Below are positions 43,619 through 52,803 of a stretch of 59,004 bases of DNA, piece after piece. The notes under the pieces are model-generated. The model worked only from the letters and a program-made list of their open reading frames with translations. It was not told the DNA's origin and ran no database searches. Location: positions 1 through 59,004 of the forward strand of contig NZ_AUNB01000017.1 in assembly GCF_000714545.1 (NCBI RefSeq). The letters are read 5' to 3'. Every line of letters begins with the position of its first letter. The first letter of the stretch is position 1. The DNA is from Thioclava indica. GTDB lineage: Bacteria; Pseudomonadota; Alphaproteobacteria; Rhodobacterales; Rhodobacteraceae. A program made the translations under genes and the position numbers.

Positions 43619-44233
43619 TCAATTTGCCGGAGTGCTGGGCAATTCATCGATGCGCGCGGGATCTGTGCCATCGCCTTGCGGGGCGGTGCAGGTGGCGACG
43701 AGGGCCTCATAGCGCGCCACGATCCAGCCGGGTGCGTCGCTGGGCATGGTCTCATCCATCTGGCCCGACATGCGCGCAAACACCTTGGCCGAGCGCGAAT
43801 TATCCACCATCGACACCGGGTCATTGCCCATCACGCGGTCATAAACCACAAAGGCAACCGCGACCAAAATCACGCCGCGCAGCACGCCGAACAAAAAGCC
43901 CAAGCCCTGATCAAGCCCGCCAAGGGCCGAGCGCTGCACTGCCGAGGCAAACAGCGGCGTGAGGATCGAAAACACCACCAAAGCAATGGCAAACACCACC
44001 GCAAAGCCGCCGATCATCCCCAATTCGCAGCTATTGCCGATGAATTTATCAAGCCCCGGGATTTGTTGCACCAGCGGGCGCGCCTGATTGGCAAAGGCGT
44101 AGGCGATCACAGCCGCCGCGATCCAGCCGACAATCGCCAGCCCTTCGCGCACGAAGCCGCGGGAATAGGCGAGGATCGCCGAGAGAATGATGACAATCGC
44201 CACGATGGCATCAACGATGGTGAACCCGTCCAT
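43619..44233 (-). CDS. cvpA: CvpA family membrane protein
   Basis: The 204-residue protein has four membrane helices: FTIVDAIVAIVIILSAILAYSRGFVREGLAIVGWIAAAVIAYAFA (the CvpA N-terminal signature with D8 and R25/G26), then helices at about 73-92 and 115-135. The C-terminal 65 residues are hydrophilic. CvpA is tied to colicin V production and to envelope stress and curli in E. coli; its direct role is unclear. It lies between radA (22 bp upstream) and purF in one direction, the usual cvpA-purF order. Confidence 0.93.
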   Translation of the reverse strand: MDGFTIVDAIVAIVIILSAILAYSRGFVREGLAIVGWIAAAVIAYAFANQARPLVQQIPGLDKFIGNSCELGMIGGFAVVFAIALVVFSILTPLFASAVQRSALGGLDQGLGFLFGVLRGVILVAVAFVVYDRVMGNDPVSMVDNSRSAKVFARMSGQMDETMPSDAPGWIVARYEALVATCTAPQGDGTDPARIDELPSTPAN

Positions 44234-44255
44234 TTGCGCTCCTGTGCTGTTCGCG

Positions 44256-45620
44256 CTAGCCCGCGCCGAACATCTCGCCCGTAAAAGTCACGAGATCCCC
44301 CAGCTTGCGCATGGACATCCCGGTTGTGCCGTCGGCTTTTGTGCCTGTCGGCGCGATGGCTTGTGAAAAACCAAGTTTTGCCGCTTCTTTCAACCTGTTT
44401 TCGGCCTGACCGACAGGTCTAAGCGCACCCGACAGGCTGATTTCCCCGAAAATAACCATATCTGCGGGCAAAGCTGTGTCTTCTCGGGCACTCAATAGCG
44501 CGGCGGCGGCGGCCAGATCGGCGGCAGGTTCGATGACTTTCATGCCGCCCGCGACGTTGAGAAACACATCCAGACCGGTAAACGGGATGCCACAGCGCGA
44601 TTCCAGCACCGCCAGAATCGTCGAGATTCGCCCCGAATCAAGCCCGACCACCGTGCGCCTTGGCGAGGCGAGCGAGGAGGGGGCGACGAGGGCCTGAATT
44701 TCGGTCAGCACGGGGCGGGTGCCCTCGATGCCTGCGAAGACGGCGGAGCCGGGGGCGGCCTGACCGCGCTCGGATAGAAACAGCGCCGAGGGGTTGGCGA
44801 CCTCGGCCAGCCCCGCGCCGGTCATTTCAAACACGCCGATTTCCGAGGCCGGACCAAAGCGGTTTTTCACCGCGCGCAGGATGCGGAACTGGTGGCCGCG
44901 CTCACCCTCGAAATAGAGCACCGTGTCGACCATATGCTCGATCACGCGCGGGCCTGCGATCTGGCCTTCTTTGGTGACATGGCCGACCAGAATCACCGCC
45001 GTGCCGCGCCGTTTGGCGAAACTCACCAATTCATGGGCGGCGGCGCGAAGCTGGCTGACAGAGCCGGGTGCGCTTTCGACGCGGTCTGACCACATCGTCT
45101 GAATGGAATCGATCACCACCAGATCGGGGCGTTCGGCCTCGAGCGTGGTCAGGATGTCGCGCAGCGAGGTTTCCGCGCCCAAGCCCACTGGCGCATCGGC
45201 CAGACCAAGACGCGCGGCGCGCATGCGCACCTGGCTGGCGGCCTCTTCGCCCGAGATATAGAGCGTTTTCAACCCCGTGCGGGCAAAAGCTGCGGCGGCT
45301 TGCAACAGCAGTGTCGATTTCCCGATGCCGGGATCACCGCCCACCAGAATCGCGCTGGCCGCGACCAGCCCACCACCCAACACGCGGTCCAGCTCGGGCA
45401 TGCCCGCCAAGGCGCGTTTGGGCGGGGCCTCTTTGGTGTCAAGCGCGGAAAGCTGGATCAGCTTGCCCTTGGCGCCGCCCAGACCCGAACCGGGGGTTTT
45501 GGAGAGCGGGCTTTCCTCGACAAGGGAATTCCATGCGCCGCATGCCTCACAGCGCCCCGACCACTTGGCATGGGTGGCACCACATTCAGCGCAACGAAAA
45601 GAGGGGGCAGATTTGGCCAT
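44256..45620 (-). CDS. radA: DNA repair protein RadA (Sms)
   Basis: RadA is a RecA-like ATPase and helicase that processes recombination intermediates. The 454-residue sequence has the N-terminal four-Cys zinc finger FRCAECGATHAKWSGRCEACGAWN (8-31), Walker A GGDPGIGKST (about 93-102), Walker B LVVIDSIQT, the RadA-specific KNRFG motif (AVKNRFGPASEIGVFEM) and the C-terminal Lon-protease-like domain (SLASPRRTVVGLDSGRISTILAVLESRCGIP..., DMVIFGEISLSGALRPVGQAENRLKEAAKLG). Its start lies 27 bp after the stop of the hydrolase gene in the same direction, so it is probably in one unit with the hydrolase, cvpA and purF. Confidence 0.97.
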   Translation of the reverse strand: MAKSAPSFRCAECGATHAKWSGRCEACGAWNSLVEESPLSKTPGSGLGGAKGKLIQLSALDTKEAPPKRALAGMPELDRVLGGGLVAASAILVGGDPGIGKSTLLLQAAAAFARTGLKTLYISGEEAASQVRMRAARLGLADAPVGLGAETSLRDILTTLEAERPDLVVIDSIQTMWSDRVESAPGSVSQLRAAAHELVSFAKRRGTAVILVGHVTKEGQIAGPRVIEHMVDTVLYFEGERGHQFRILRAVKNRFGPASEIGVFEMTGAGLAEVANPSALFLSERGQAAPGSAVFAGIEGTRPVLTEIQALVAPSSLASPRRTVVGLDSGRISTILAVLESRCGIPFTGLDVFLNVAGGMKVIEPAADLAAAAALLSAREDTALPADMVIFGEISLSGALRPVGQAENRLKEAAKLGFSQAIAPTGTKADGTTGMSMRKLGDLVTFTGEMFGAG

Positions 45621-45647
45621 CGGGTCTTTCTATTCTAAGGGGCAGCA

Positions 45648-46463
45648 CTACGAGCGTTCCAGATTGGCACCGATCAGATCGGCGCATTGTGCCGCATGGG
45701 TGGCGGGCAACATATGGCCTGCGTCGCGGATGCAGGCGACGCCGACATCAGACAGCCGCGCCGCGATTGCCTCGGCCACGCGGGGCATGGTGGGGGGCGA
45801 GCGGTCGCCGTGGATGATCATCACCGGCGCGTCGATCGCCTCGATGCCGCCGTCGCGCGCGATTCCTGCCGGATCTTCGAAATTCGCGCGGCTGATATTT
45901 TCCACCATCGGCATGGTCGCGATGAAGCGCGCGCGCTGGGACTCGGTGTAGCTCTCCCATGGCTGGCCGGTGCCCCAATCGCGCATGAAACCGCGCGCGG
46001 CGGCCTCGTGATCGCCTGCGGCCATCATCGCCTCGAAATGGTCCTGCTTTTTGCGCAGGGCGATCCATTCCGGGTCGCTTTCGGGCAGGGCGGCGAAGAG
46101 CACGGGTTCAATCAGCGTCAGCGAGCGCACCGCTTCGGGAGCGCCCACCGCGATGCGCAGCGCGACCGAAGCGCCAAAACTATGACCGATCAGATCGACC
46201 GGGCGCTCGATGAAGCTGGCCGCGATACGCGTCACCAGCGTCTGGAATGCGCCCGACTCCGCCGGATCGCCCCGCCACGGTGCAGATTGGCCGTGACCGG
46301 GCTGGTCGAAGCCGATGGCGTTGATCTGCGCGGCGAGCGGCATCAGCGCCTCGCTCCACAGTTTGGAATTGCCAAGCGTGCAATGGATCGCCAGCGCCGG
46401 GCGTTCGCCATGCCCAAAGGTCTGCCACGCGATATCGGCGCCTTGGCGTAGATCGCGCGCCAT
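45648..46463 (-). CDS. Alpha/beta hydrolase
   Basis: The 271-residue protein has the alpha/beta-hydrolase fold: ALAIHCTLGNSKLWSEAL (oxyanion part), IGFDQPGHGQS, the nucleophile elbow LIGHSFGAS with S95, an acid in MIIHGDRSPP, and the catalytic His in IRDAGHMLPATHA. The substrate is not known; it has no signal peptide. Its start shares one base (TAATG) with the stop of the upstream isomerase gene, so they are translationally linked. Confidence 0.88.
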   Translation of the reverse strand: MARDLRQGADIAWQTFGHGERPALAIHCTLGNSKLWSEALMPLAAQINAIGFDQPGHGQSAPWRGDPAESGAFQTLVTRIAASFIERPVDLIGHSFGASVALRIAVGAPEAVRSLTLIEPVLFAALPESDPEWIALRKKQDHFEAMMAAGDHEAAARGFMRDWGTGQPWESYTESQRARFIATMPMVENISRANFEDPAGIARDGGIEAIDAPVMIIHGDRSPPTMPRVAEAIAARLSDVGVACIRDAGHMLPATHAAQCADLIGANLERS

Positions 46464-47062
46464 TACAGTTCCCCCAGATGATCGTCCAGAAGGGCGAGAC
46501 GGTCTTGTCCCCAGAACCGTTCGTCACTGTCGGCCACGATATAAAAGGGCGAACCGAACGCGCCGCGATCCACGGCCTCTTGCAGGTTTCGCTCATAGGT
46601 AATTGCGCCCTCAAACATCCCCGAAGTCACCAGATCCCCCGAGAACCCGTTCGCCTCAAGGGCGGCGCGGATCACCTCGTCTTGCGCGATATCCTTGCCC
46701 TCGGCCCAGCAGGCGCGTGCAATCGCATGGGTCAGCCCGCCAAGATCGCCCCCGCCTGCCTGTTGCGCGGCGATGATCGCATAGGACGCCGGCGCGGGGT
46801 TGGTCGGGAAGAACGGCGGAGTGAAATCCATCGCCATGCCAAGACGCGCCGACCAGCGCTTGAGTTCCTGCATGCGATACTCCATCCGGCAAGCCGGACG
46901 CTGCGCCGGGGGCGTGCCGCCGGTGCGCGCAAACAGCGCAATCAGATCAAGCGGTTTATAGGCAATGCTGGCCCCGTGACGGGTGGCGATTTCCTCGAGT
47001 CGCTGGCCTGCGAGATAGGTCCAGGGGCTGAAAACGCCGAAAAAATAGTCGATCCGCGCCAT
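46463..47062 (-). CDS. 2-hydroxychromene-2-carboxylate isomerase family protein (DsbA-like fold)
   Basis: The 199-residue protein belongs to the glutathione-dependent kappa-class/HCCA isomerase family. It starts ARIDYFFGVFSPWTYLAGQRLEEIATRHGASIAYKPLDL, with the Ser at the fold's active-site position in place of Cys (VFSPWTY), and ends GAFGSPFYIVADSDERFWGQDRLALLDDHL, the cis-Pro loop and C-terminal signature. In naphthalene degraders it isomerises hydroxychromene carboxylate; no aromatic degradation genes are here, so a general glutathione-linked role is likelier. The start at 47062 agrees with the family N-terminus. Confidence 0.88.
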   Translation of the reverse strand: MARIDYFFGVFSPWTYLAGQRLEEIATRHGASIAYKPLDLIALFARTGGTPPAQRPACRMEYRMQELKRWSARLGMAMDFTPPFFPTNPAPASYAIIAAQQAGGGDLGGLTHAIARACWAEGKDIAQDEVIRAALEANGFSGDLVTSGMFEGAITYERNLQEAVDRGAFGSPFYIVADSDERFWGQDRLALLDDHLGEL

Positions 47063-47176
47063 TGATAACACTTTCTTGACGGTGGAAATTGCCGCCAAGC
47101 TACCTCGGTGCTAAGGCAGGCGCAATCAACCGAATCCTGTCGGGGTGACCCGGCGCTGCCCCGAGGACCTGCCCTG

Positions 47177-48196
47177 ATGTCTGTTGTCACCGAACCCAAG
47201 CTGATTTCCGGAAATTCGAACCGCCCGCTGGCGCAATCCATCGCGCGGCGGATGTCGATGCATCGCGGAATGTCGGTGGGGCTGGTCGATACGCGGGTGG
47301 AGCGGTTCAACGATGGCGAGATCTTTGTCGAGGTCTATGAGAACGTGCGCGGCGAGGACATGTTCATCATCCAGTCGACCTCGAACCCGGCCAATGACAA
47401 CCTGATGGAATTGCTGATCATGTCGGATGCGCTGCGCCGCTCGTCCGCCGATCGCATCACCGCCGTGATCCCCTATTTCGGCTATGCCCGTCAGGACCGG
47501 CGCACCAAGGCACGCACGCCGATCTCTGCCAAGCTGGTGGCGAACTTGCTGACCGAGTCCGGTGTTGATCGCATCCTGACACTGGATCTGCACGCGGCGC
47601 AAATTCAGGGCTTTTTCGATATTCCGGTGGACAACCTTTATGCCAGCCCGGTCTTCGCGCTGGATATTCTGCACCACTTCAAGGGCAAGATGAGTGATGT
47701 GATGGTCGTCTCGCCCGATGTCGGCGGCGTGGCGCGGGCGCGCGAGCTGGCCAAGCGGATCGAGGCCCCGCTGTCGATTGTTGACAAGCGGCGCGAGAAG
47801 GCGGGCGAGATCGCAGGGATGACGGTGATTGGGGATGTTTCGGGCAAGAAATGCATCATCGTGGACGACATTTGCGACACCGCAGGCACCTTGTGCAAAG
47901 CCGCCGAAGTGCTGATGGAGGCAGGCGCGACCGAGGTCCACGCCTATATCACCCACGGCGTGCTGTCTGGCCCGGCGGTCGAACGGGTCAGCAAATCTGT
48001 GATGAAATCGCTGGTGATTACGGATTCCATCGAGCCGAGCGACGCCGTCAAAGCCTGCCCCAATATCCGCATCGTGCCCACCGCGCCGATGTTTGCCCAG
48101 GCGATCTTGAACACATGGTCGGGCACGTCTGTGTCCTCGCTGTTTGAAACCGAGACCCTGACCCCGATTTACGAGGGCATGTATACCCGCGATTGA
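47177..48196 (+). CDS. prs: Ribose-phosphate pyrophosphokinase (PRPP synthetase)
   Basis: Prs makes PRPP from ribose 5-phosphate and ATP for purine, pyrimidine, His and Trp synthesis. The 339-residue product has [83 protein letters not shown] and the PRPP-binding [18 protein letters not shown]. The start at 47177 has GAGG 14 nt upstream and fits the family N-terminus. The gene stands alone between divergent and downstream genes and ends in a strong terminator. hisC at 50739 is another user of the pathway but not in the same operon. Confidence 0.98.
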   Translation: MSVVTEPKLISGNSNRPLAQSIARRMSMHRGMSVGLVDTRVERFNDGEIFVEVYENVRGEDMFIIQSTSNPANDNLMELLIMSDALRRSSADRITAVIPYFGYARQDRRTKARTPISAKLVANLLTESGVDRILTLDLHAAQIQGFFDIPVDNLYASPVFALDILHHFKGKMSDVMVVSPDVGGVARARELAKRIEAPLSIVDKRREKAGEIAGMTVIGDVSGKKCIIVDDICDTAGTLCKAAEVLMEAGATEVHAYITHGVLSGPAVERVSKSVMKSLVITDSIEPSDAVKACPNIRIVPTAPMFAQAILNTWSGTSVSSLFETETLTPIYEGMYTRD

Positions 48197-48222
48197 GCGG
48201 CGCGCGGCACCCCGACCTGAAG

Positions 48223-48251
48223 GCCCGGATCTTAGCGATCCGGGCTTTTTT
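48223..48251 (+). terminator. Rho-independent terminator of prs
   Basis: GCCCGGATC (48223-48231) and GATCCGGGC (48237-48245) form a perfect 9-bp stem with a TTAGC loop, followed by six T residues. It starts 27 bp after the prs stop. Confidence 0.95.
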
Positions 48252-48467
48252 GCTGCGCCGAGCCTGAACCAGTCGCCGCTGGGACGCCGTAACCGTAGAG
48301 AGGCAGCGTCACGGCGCGCTCGCGCGAAGGTGTTGGTGCAAAGGCGCTTGCTGCGCTGACGTTTCTTTACAGGATTTTTCCGGCACACTATCCCGAATAG
48401 GCGGATTTAGTCGGATTTTACCGTGACCGGGTTGGCGCTGGATCAAACAATGAGTGAGATACACATC

Positions 48468-48908
48468 ATGTATTTGGGAAGATTTCTGATCGCTGCGACA
48501 TTGATGATGGGCGCTACGGCCGCACAAGCTGGCGCGACTCTTTATAAATGCACGTTGAGCAACCGCCCCAGCAGGAGCTTTATGTCAAAGACGTTTGAGA
48601 TCGTCTATAACGCCAAGACTGGCGAGGCGCGCGCGGTCGACGGGTTGATCTGGCGGACCTACGGTAAGGGGATTCCCGTCAAGGTCGTGGCGGACAATCC
48701 GGCGCGTACCACCTTGCGCTGGGAGGTGAAAAACGTGAACGTTGGTTCGCATGGCGTCGCCAGCAGCGGTCACACCGTGCGCGAGACGGTGACGCTGCTC
48801 AAGGATACGATGGACGTGCAGGTCCGGCAGATGCCGCTTGGCTACGATAACAGCTTTACGGGTTCGGGCCGTTGCACCGCCCAGCCCTACAATCCGCGGC
48901 GCAAATAG
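48468..48908 (+). CDS. Secreted protein of unknown function, 146 aa
   Basis: The precursor has a signal peptide MYLGRFLIAATLMMGATAAQAGA and a mature domain of about 123 residues with LYKCTLSNRPSRSFMSKTFEIVYNAKTGEARAVDGLIWRTYGKGIPVKVV and ending SGRCTAQPYNPRRK; the two Cys, one near each end, may pair. The alternating strands and TLRWEVKNVNV suggest a beta barrel like lipocalin or MliC, but I do not recognise a family. ATG at 48450 and GTG at 48423 are alternative starts; 48468 gives the cleanest leader. It lies alone after the prs terminator. Confidence 0.7.
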   Translation: MYLGRFLIAATLMMGATAAQAGATLYKCTLSNRPSRSFMSKTFEIVYNAKTGEARAVDGLIWRTYGKGIPVKVVADNPARTTLRWEVKNVNVGSHGVASSGHTVRETVTLLKDTMDVQVRQMPLGYDNSFTGSGRCTAQPYNPRRK

Positions 48909-48939
48909 GGTCTCACCTGATCGCCATGTAAGGAGCCAG

Positions 48940-49797
48940 ATGCGCCTGCTATCCCTCACCGCCCTTGTGATGATCGCCTTTGCGGCCAATTCGGTGCTCA
49001 ACCGGATGGCGGTGCACGGGGCGGGCTGGGGGCCGGCTTTTACCGGGGTGGTGCGGTTGTCCTCGGGGGCGGCGGTGTTGCTGGTGATGGCGCTGGGCAC
49101 AAAGGGCTGGCGCGGAATGCGGATGCTGCCCTCGGTGGCTGGCGCGGGCGTCGCGACGCTGTTTCTCTATATCTATGGGTTTTCTATCGCGAGCGGCTTG
49201 ATTGATGCAGGCGTTGGCGCGTTGACGCTGTTTGGCATGGTGCAGATCACGATGTTTGGCGGCGCTTTGGTGCTGCGCGAGCCGATCTCGCTTTGGCGCT
49301 GGATTGGGGCGGGGCTGGCCTTTGCGGGGTTGGCGGTGCTGCTGGCGCCCGGCTCGGGCGGGCAGCACCTTGATCCGCTGGGCTTCGGGCTGATGGCGCT
49401 CGCGGGGGTCGGCTGGGGTCTGTATTCGCTCAACGGGCGGCGTGCGGGTGATCCGCTGGTGGCGAGCGCGTTGAATTTCGCGCTGGCGGTGCCGCTGGCG
49501 CTGATCTGGCTGGGCGTGGCGCGCGATGCGGGGCAGGGCGCGGCTTGGGGCTGGGGACCTGCTCTGGCTTCGGGGGCGATCACCTCGGGGCTGGGCTATG
49601 CGCTGTGGTATCGCGTGCTGCCGCAAATCCCTGCGAGTTTGGCTGCGATTGCCCAGTTGAGCGTGCCGATCCTTGCGGCGCTGGGCGGGGCGGTCCTGCT
49701 GGCCGAGACCCCAACGCTACGCTTCTGGATCGCCGCGGCGCTGGTTCTGGGGGGCATCGCGCTGTCACTGCGCAAAAACCGCCCGAAAGCGCGTTGA
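48940..49797 (+). CDS. EamA-family (DMT) transporter
   Basis: The 285-residue protein has ten membrane helices in two EamA repeats, starting RLLSLTALVMIAFAANSVLNRMAVHG and with GALTLFGMVQITMFGGALVLREPISLWRWIGAGLAFAGLAVLL and ASLAAIAQLSVPILAALGGAVLLAETPTLRFWIAAALVLGGIALSL, the family glutamates REP and AETP in place. AAGGAG precedes the ATG at 48940. The substrate is unknown. It is a different protein from the EamA member at 37193. A hairpin at 49831-49852 lies 33 bp after the stop. Confidence 0.9.
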   Translation: MRLLSLTALVMIAFAANSVLNRMAVHGAGWGPAFTGVVRLSSGAAVLLVMALGTKGWRGMRMLPSVAGAGVATLFLYIYGFSIASGLIDAGVGALTLFGMVQITMFGGALVLREPISLWRWIGAGLAFAGLAVLLAPGSGGQHLDPLGFGLMALAGVGWGLYSLNGRRAGDPLVASALNFALAVPLALIWLGVARDAGQGAAWGWGPALASGAITSGLGYALWYRVLPQIPASLAAIAQLSVPILAALGGAVLLAETPTLRFWIAAALVLGGIALSLRKNRPKAR

Positions 49798-49830
49798 CTC
49801 CGGGGGTGTGCCCTGTAATAAGCCCGCCAT

Positions 49831-49852
49831 CCCGGTAGCCAAAGCTGCCGGG
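49831..49852 (+). terminator. Weak terminator-like hairpin before rpsD
   Basis: CCCGGTAGC (49831-49839) and GCTGCCGGG (49844-49852) form a nine-pair stem with one wobble around CAAA; TCATTCATT follows. It may end the EamA transcript or be part of the rpsD leader, which then runs about 100 nt to the ATG without another gene. Confidence 0.45.
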
Positions 49853-49953
49853 TCATTCATTGGTGTTGGTGGACCTTGCAAGAGGAAACCTGTCGCCGGG
49901 ATCATACCCGGAGAAGGACAACGCCCTTCGAAACGCTAAGAAGGAGATCAGAG

Positions 49954-50574
49954 ATGACCAAACGCACCTCTGCCAAGTACAAGATCGACCGCCGCATGGG
50001 CGAAAACATCTGGGGCCGCGCCAAATCGCCGGTCAACCGTCGCGAATACGGCCCCGGCCAGCACGGCCAGCGCCGCAAGGGCAAAATGTCCGATTTCGGC
50101 ACCCAGCTGCGCGCCAAGCAAAAGCTCAAGGGCTATTACGGCGATCTGACCGAGAAACAATTCCGCCGCATCTACGCCGAAGCCGAGCGTGTGAAGGGCG
50201 ACACCGGTGAAAACCTGGTGGGTCTGCTCGAGCGTCGTCTGGACGCACTGGTCTACCGCGCGAAATTCGTGCCGACCGTGTTTGCGGCGCGTCAGTTTGT
50301 GAACCACGGCCACGTCATGGTGAACGGCAAGAAAGTGAACATCCCGTCGTATCGCCTGAAAGAAGGCGATGTTGTGGAAGTGCGCGAGAAGTCCAAGCAG
50401 ATGGCGCTGGTTCTGGAAGCCGTGCAATCGCCCGAGCGCGACGTGCCCGACTACCTTGACGTGGATCACAACAAAATGGTTGCGACCTTTGTGCGCACGC
50501 CCAAGCTGGGTGACGTGCCCTACGCGGTTCAAATGGAACCCAACCTCGTGGTCGAATTCTACGCGAAGAACTGA
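49954..50574 (+). CDS. rpsD: 30S ribosomal protein S4
   Basis: S4 is a primary 16S rRNA-binding protein of the small subunit. The 206-residue sequence is full length: [49 protein letters not shown], then [24 protein letters not shown], and the S4 RNA-binding domain ([63 protein letters not shown]). The zinc-binding Cys of some S4 proteins are absent. AAGGAGA precedes the ATG. In this lineage rpsD often stands alone, as here. Confidence 0.98.
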   Translation: MTKRTSAKYKIDRRMGENIWGRAKSPVNRREYGPGQHGQRRKGKMSDFGTQLRAKQKLKGYYGDLTEKQFRRIYAEAERVKGDTGENLVGLLERRLDALVYRAKFVPTVFAARQFVNHGHVMVNGKKVNIPSYRLKEGDVVEVREKSKQMALVLEAVQSPERDVPDYLDVDHNKMVATFVRTPKLGDVPYAVQMEPNLVVEFYAKN

Positions 50575-50603
50575 TCTTTCAGTCTTCGCCGGTTTTTGCG
50601 AAA

Positions 50604-50630
50604 GGTCGCGCCCTCGGGTGCGGCCTTTTT
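50604..50630 (+). terminator. Rho-independent terminator of rpsD
   Basis: GGTCGCGCCC (50604-50613) pairs with GGTGCGGCC (50617-50625) with two G-U wobbles around a short TCG loop, followed by five T residues. It starts 30 bp after the rpsD stop. Confidence 0.85.
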
Positions 50631-50738
50631 CGTTGCATGCAGGCCGCGCATTGCGACGCGATGACTTTGGGGTGATCTTGAGACTAGCCCTGTCGCGCAC
50701 ACCCCGCTAGATATCAGGGGAATTTCGAGGAACAGGTC

Positions 50739-51839
50739 ATGACGAGTCACATCCGCCCGCAACCCGGCATCATGGACATCGAGCTGTATCAGGGCGGGGC
50801 GGCCCATGTCGCTGGTCGCACTGATGCGATCAAGCTAAGCTCGAACGAGAACCCCTTTGGTCCATCTGATAAGGCCAAGGACGCGTTTACCAAATGCGCC
50901 CACACGATGCACCGCTACCCCTCGACTGATCACGCCAAGCTGCGTCTTGCGATTGGCGATGTGCACGCGCTGGACCCTGACCGCATCATCTGCGGCGTGG
51001 GCAGCGACGAGATCATCCATCTGCTGTGTCAGTCCTTTGTCGGTCCGCGCGACGAGGTAATTTTCACCGAGCACGGCTTTCTGATGTATCGCATCGCCAC
51101 GCAAGCGGCGGGCGGCACCCCCGTTCAGGTCGCCGAGCGCGAGCGCACGACCGATGTCGATGCGATCCTTGCCGCCTGCACCAAGAAAACCAAGCTGGTG
51201 TTTTTGGCCAACCCCAACAACCCGACAGGCACGATGATCGGTCTGGCGGAGTTGGAGCGTCTGGCCAATGGTCTGCCCAAGGGCGCGCTGCTGGTGATCG
51301 ACAGCGCTTATTCTGAGTATGTCGAGGGCTATGACGGTGGGGCCGAACTGGCCACGCGGCTGCCCAATGTCTTTATGACGCGCACGTTTTCCAAGATCTA
51401 CGGTCTGGGGGGCTTGCGCGTGGGCTGGGGCTATGGTCCGCGTGAGATCATCGACATTCTCAACCGCATCCGTGGCCCGTTCAACCTTGCTACCGCGCAG
51501 CTTGAAACCGCAGAGGCCGCCGTGCGCGATCAGGATTGGATCAACAAATGCCGCGATGACAATACCCGTCTGCGCGCTTGGCTGGCTGAGGCGCTGGCAG
51601 AAAAGGGTGTTCCGTCAGATACTTCCACGGCGAACTTCATCTTGGCGCGGTTTGCCTCGGATCAAGAGGCCGAAGCCTGCGATGACTGGCTGAAATCCGA
51701 GGGCGTGATCGTGCGCCGCGTGGGCGGGTACAACCTGCCCAACTGCCTGCGCATCACTGTGGGCGATGAACCCTCATGCCGCCGCGTCGCGCATTTGATC
51801 GGCGTGTTCAAGGCTGGCGGCGCGAGCCAGGGCGCATGA
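50739..51839 (+). CDS. hisC: Histidinol-phosphate aminotransferase
   Basis: HisC is a PLP enzyme of histidine synthesis and can also act on aromatic precursors. The 366-residue product has [13 protein letters not shown] (31-43), [14 protein letters not shown], the cofactor motif [10 protein letters not shown] (155-164), YSEYVEG and the Schiff-base lysine K219 in [18 protein letters not shown]. It is directly coupled (4-bp overlap) to a prephenate dehydrogenase gene, so its main role here may be transamination of phenylpyruvate, hydroxyphenylpyruvate or prephenate as well as histidinol phosphate. GAGGAACAG precedes the ATG. Confidence 0.93.
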   Translation: MTSHIRPQPGIMDIELYQGGAAHVAGRTDAIKLSSNENPFGPSDKAKDAFTKCAHTMHRYPSTDHAKLRLAIGDVHALDPDRIICGVGSDEIIHLLCQSFVGPRDEVIFTEHGFLMYRIATQAAGGTPVQVAERERTTDVDAILAACTKKTKLVFLANPNNPTGTMIGLAELERLANGLPKGALLVIDSAYSEYVEGYDGGAELATRLPNVFMTRTFSKIYGLGGLRVGWGYGPREIIDILNRIRGPFNLATAQLETAEAAVRDQDWINKCRDDNTRLRAWLAEALAEKGVPSDTSTANFILARFASDQEAEACDDWLKSEGVIVRRVGGYNLPNCLRITVGDEPSCRRVAHLIGVFKAGGASQGA

Positions 51840-52759
51840 GCGTGATGTATCAAAAGGTTGCGCTGATCGGGCTTGGGCTGATCGCTTCGTCGATGGCGCG
51901 CGCGATGCGTGAGCATGGGCTTGTCGGCACAATCACGGGGCATGCGCGCTCGGCCGAGACGCGCGAGACTGCGTTGGAGATCGGGCTGGTCGATAGCGTT
52001 CATGACACGGCCGCCGAAGCCGTGAAAGGCGCTGATCTGGTCGTGCTCTGCGTGCCGGTGGGGGCGATGGGCGTGATCGCGGCGGAAATCGCGCCGCATC
52101 TGGCATCGGGCGCGACTGTGACCGATGTAGGCTCGGTCAAGCGCGCGGTGATCGACGCGGTTGGCCCGCATATGCCCGAAGGCGTGCATTTCATCCCCGG
52201 CCACCCGCTGGCAGGGACCGAGCAATCGGGTCCGCGTGCGGGCTTTGCGACGCTGTTCACCAATCGCTGGTGGTTGTTCACGCCGCTTGAGAATACCGAC
52301 CCCGAGGCGCTGGCACGGCTGAAATCGCTGGTCGAGGCGATGGGGGCCAATACCGACGACATGCCGCCCGATCACCATGATCTGGTGCTGGCCGTGGTGT
52401 CGCATACGCCCCACCTGATCGCCTATACGATGGTTGGCGTGGCAGATCATCTTCGCCGTGTAACCCACGAAGAAGTCATCAAATATTCTGCAACCGGCTT
52501 TCGCGATTTCACCCGGATCGCGGCGTCCGATCCGGTGATGTGGCGCGATGTGTTCCTGACCAACAAAGAGGCCACGCTGGATATTCTGGGCCGCTTTACC
52601 GAGGAGCTTTTCATGCTGCAACGCGCAATCCGGATGGGCGATGGTGAGGTGCTGGAGGATTACTTCTCGCGTACCCGCGCGATCCGGCGTGGCATCATTG
52701 AGGCCGGCCAAGACACCGACGCGCCCGATTTCGGGCGTGGGCCGAAGAAAGACGCCTGA
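51836..52759 (+). CDS. Prephenate/arogenate dehydrogenase family protein
   Basis: The enzyme makes 4-hydroxyphenylpyruvate from prephenate, or tyrosine from arogenate, with NAD(P). The 307-residue product has a Rossmann [17 protein letters not shown] (12-28), [13 protein letters not shown], the substrate-site [37 protein letters not shown] and [19 protein letters not shown]. There is no chorismate mutase or ACT domain, as in the TyrC/cyclohexadienyl dehydrogenase group. Coupling to hisC makes a tyrosine/phenylalanine pair in which HisC supplies the amino group. No terminator is clear in the 44 bp before the convergent DUF2125 gene. Confidence 0.93.
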   Translation: MSVMYQKVALIGLGLIASSMARAMREHGLVGTITGHARSAETRETALEIGLVDSVHDTAAEAVKGADLVVLCVPVGAMGVIAAEIAPHLASGATVTDVGSVKRAVIDAVGPHMPEGVHFIPGHPLAGTEQSGPRAGFATLFTNRWWLFTPLENTDPEALARLKSLVEAMGANTDDMPPDHHDLVLAVVSHTPHLIAYTMVGVADHLRRVTHEEVIKYSATGFRDFTRIAASDPVMWRDVFLTNKEATLDILGRFTEELFMLQRAIRMGDGEVLEDYFSRTRAIRRGIIEAGQDTDAPDFGRGPKKDA

Positions 52760-52803
52760 GGCGCATACCGGCCCGCTATCGTGGCCGGCCCCCCGTCGTC
52801 AAA

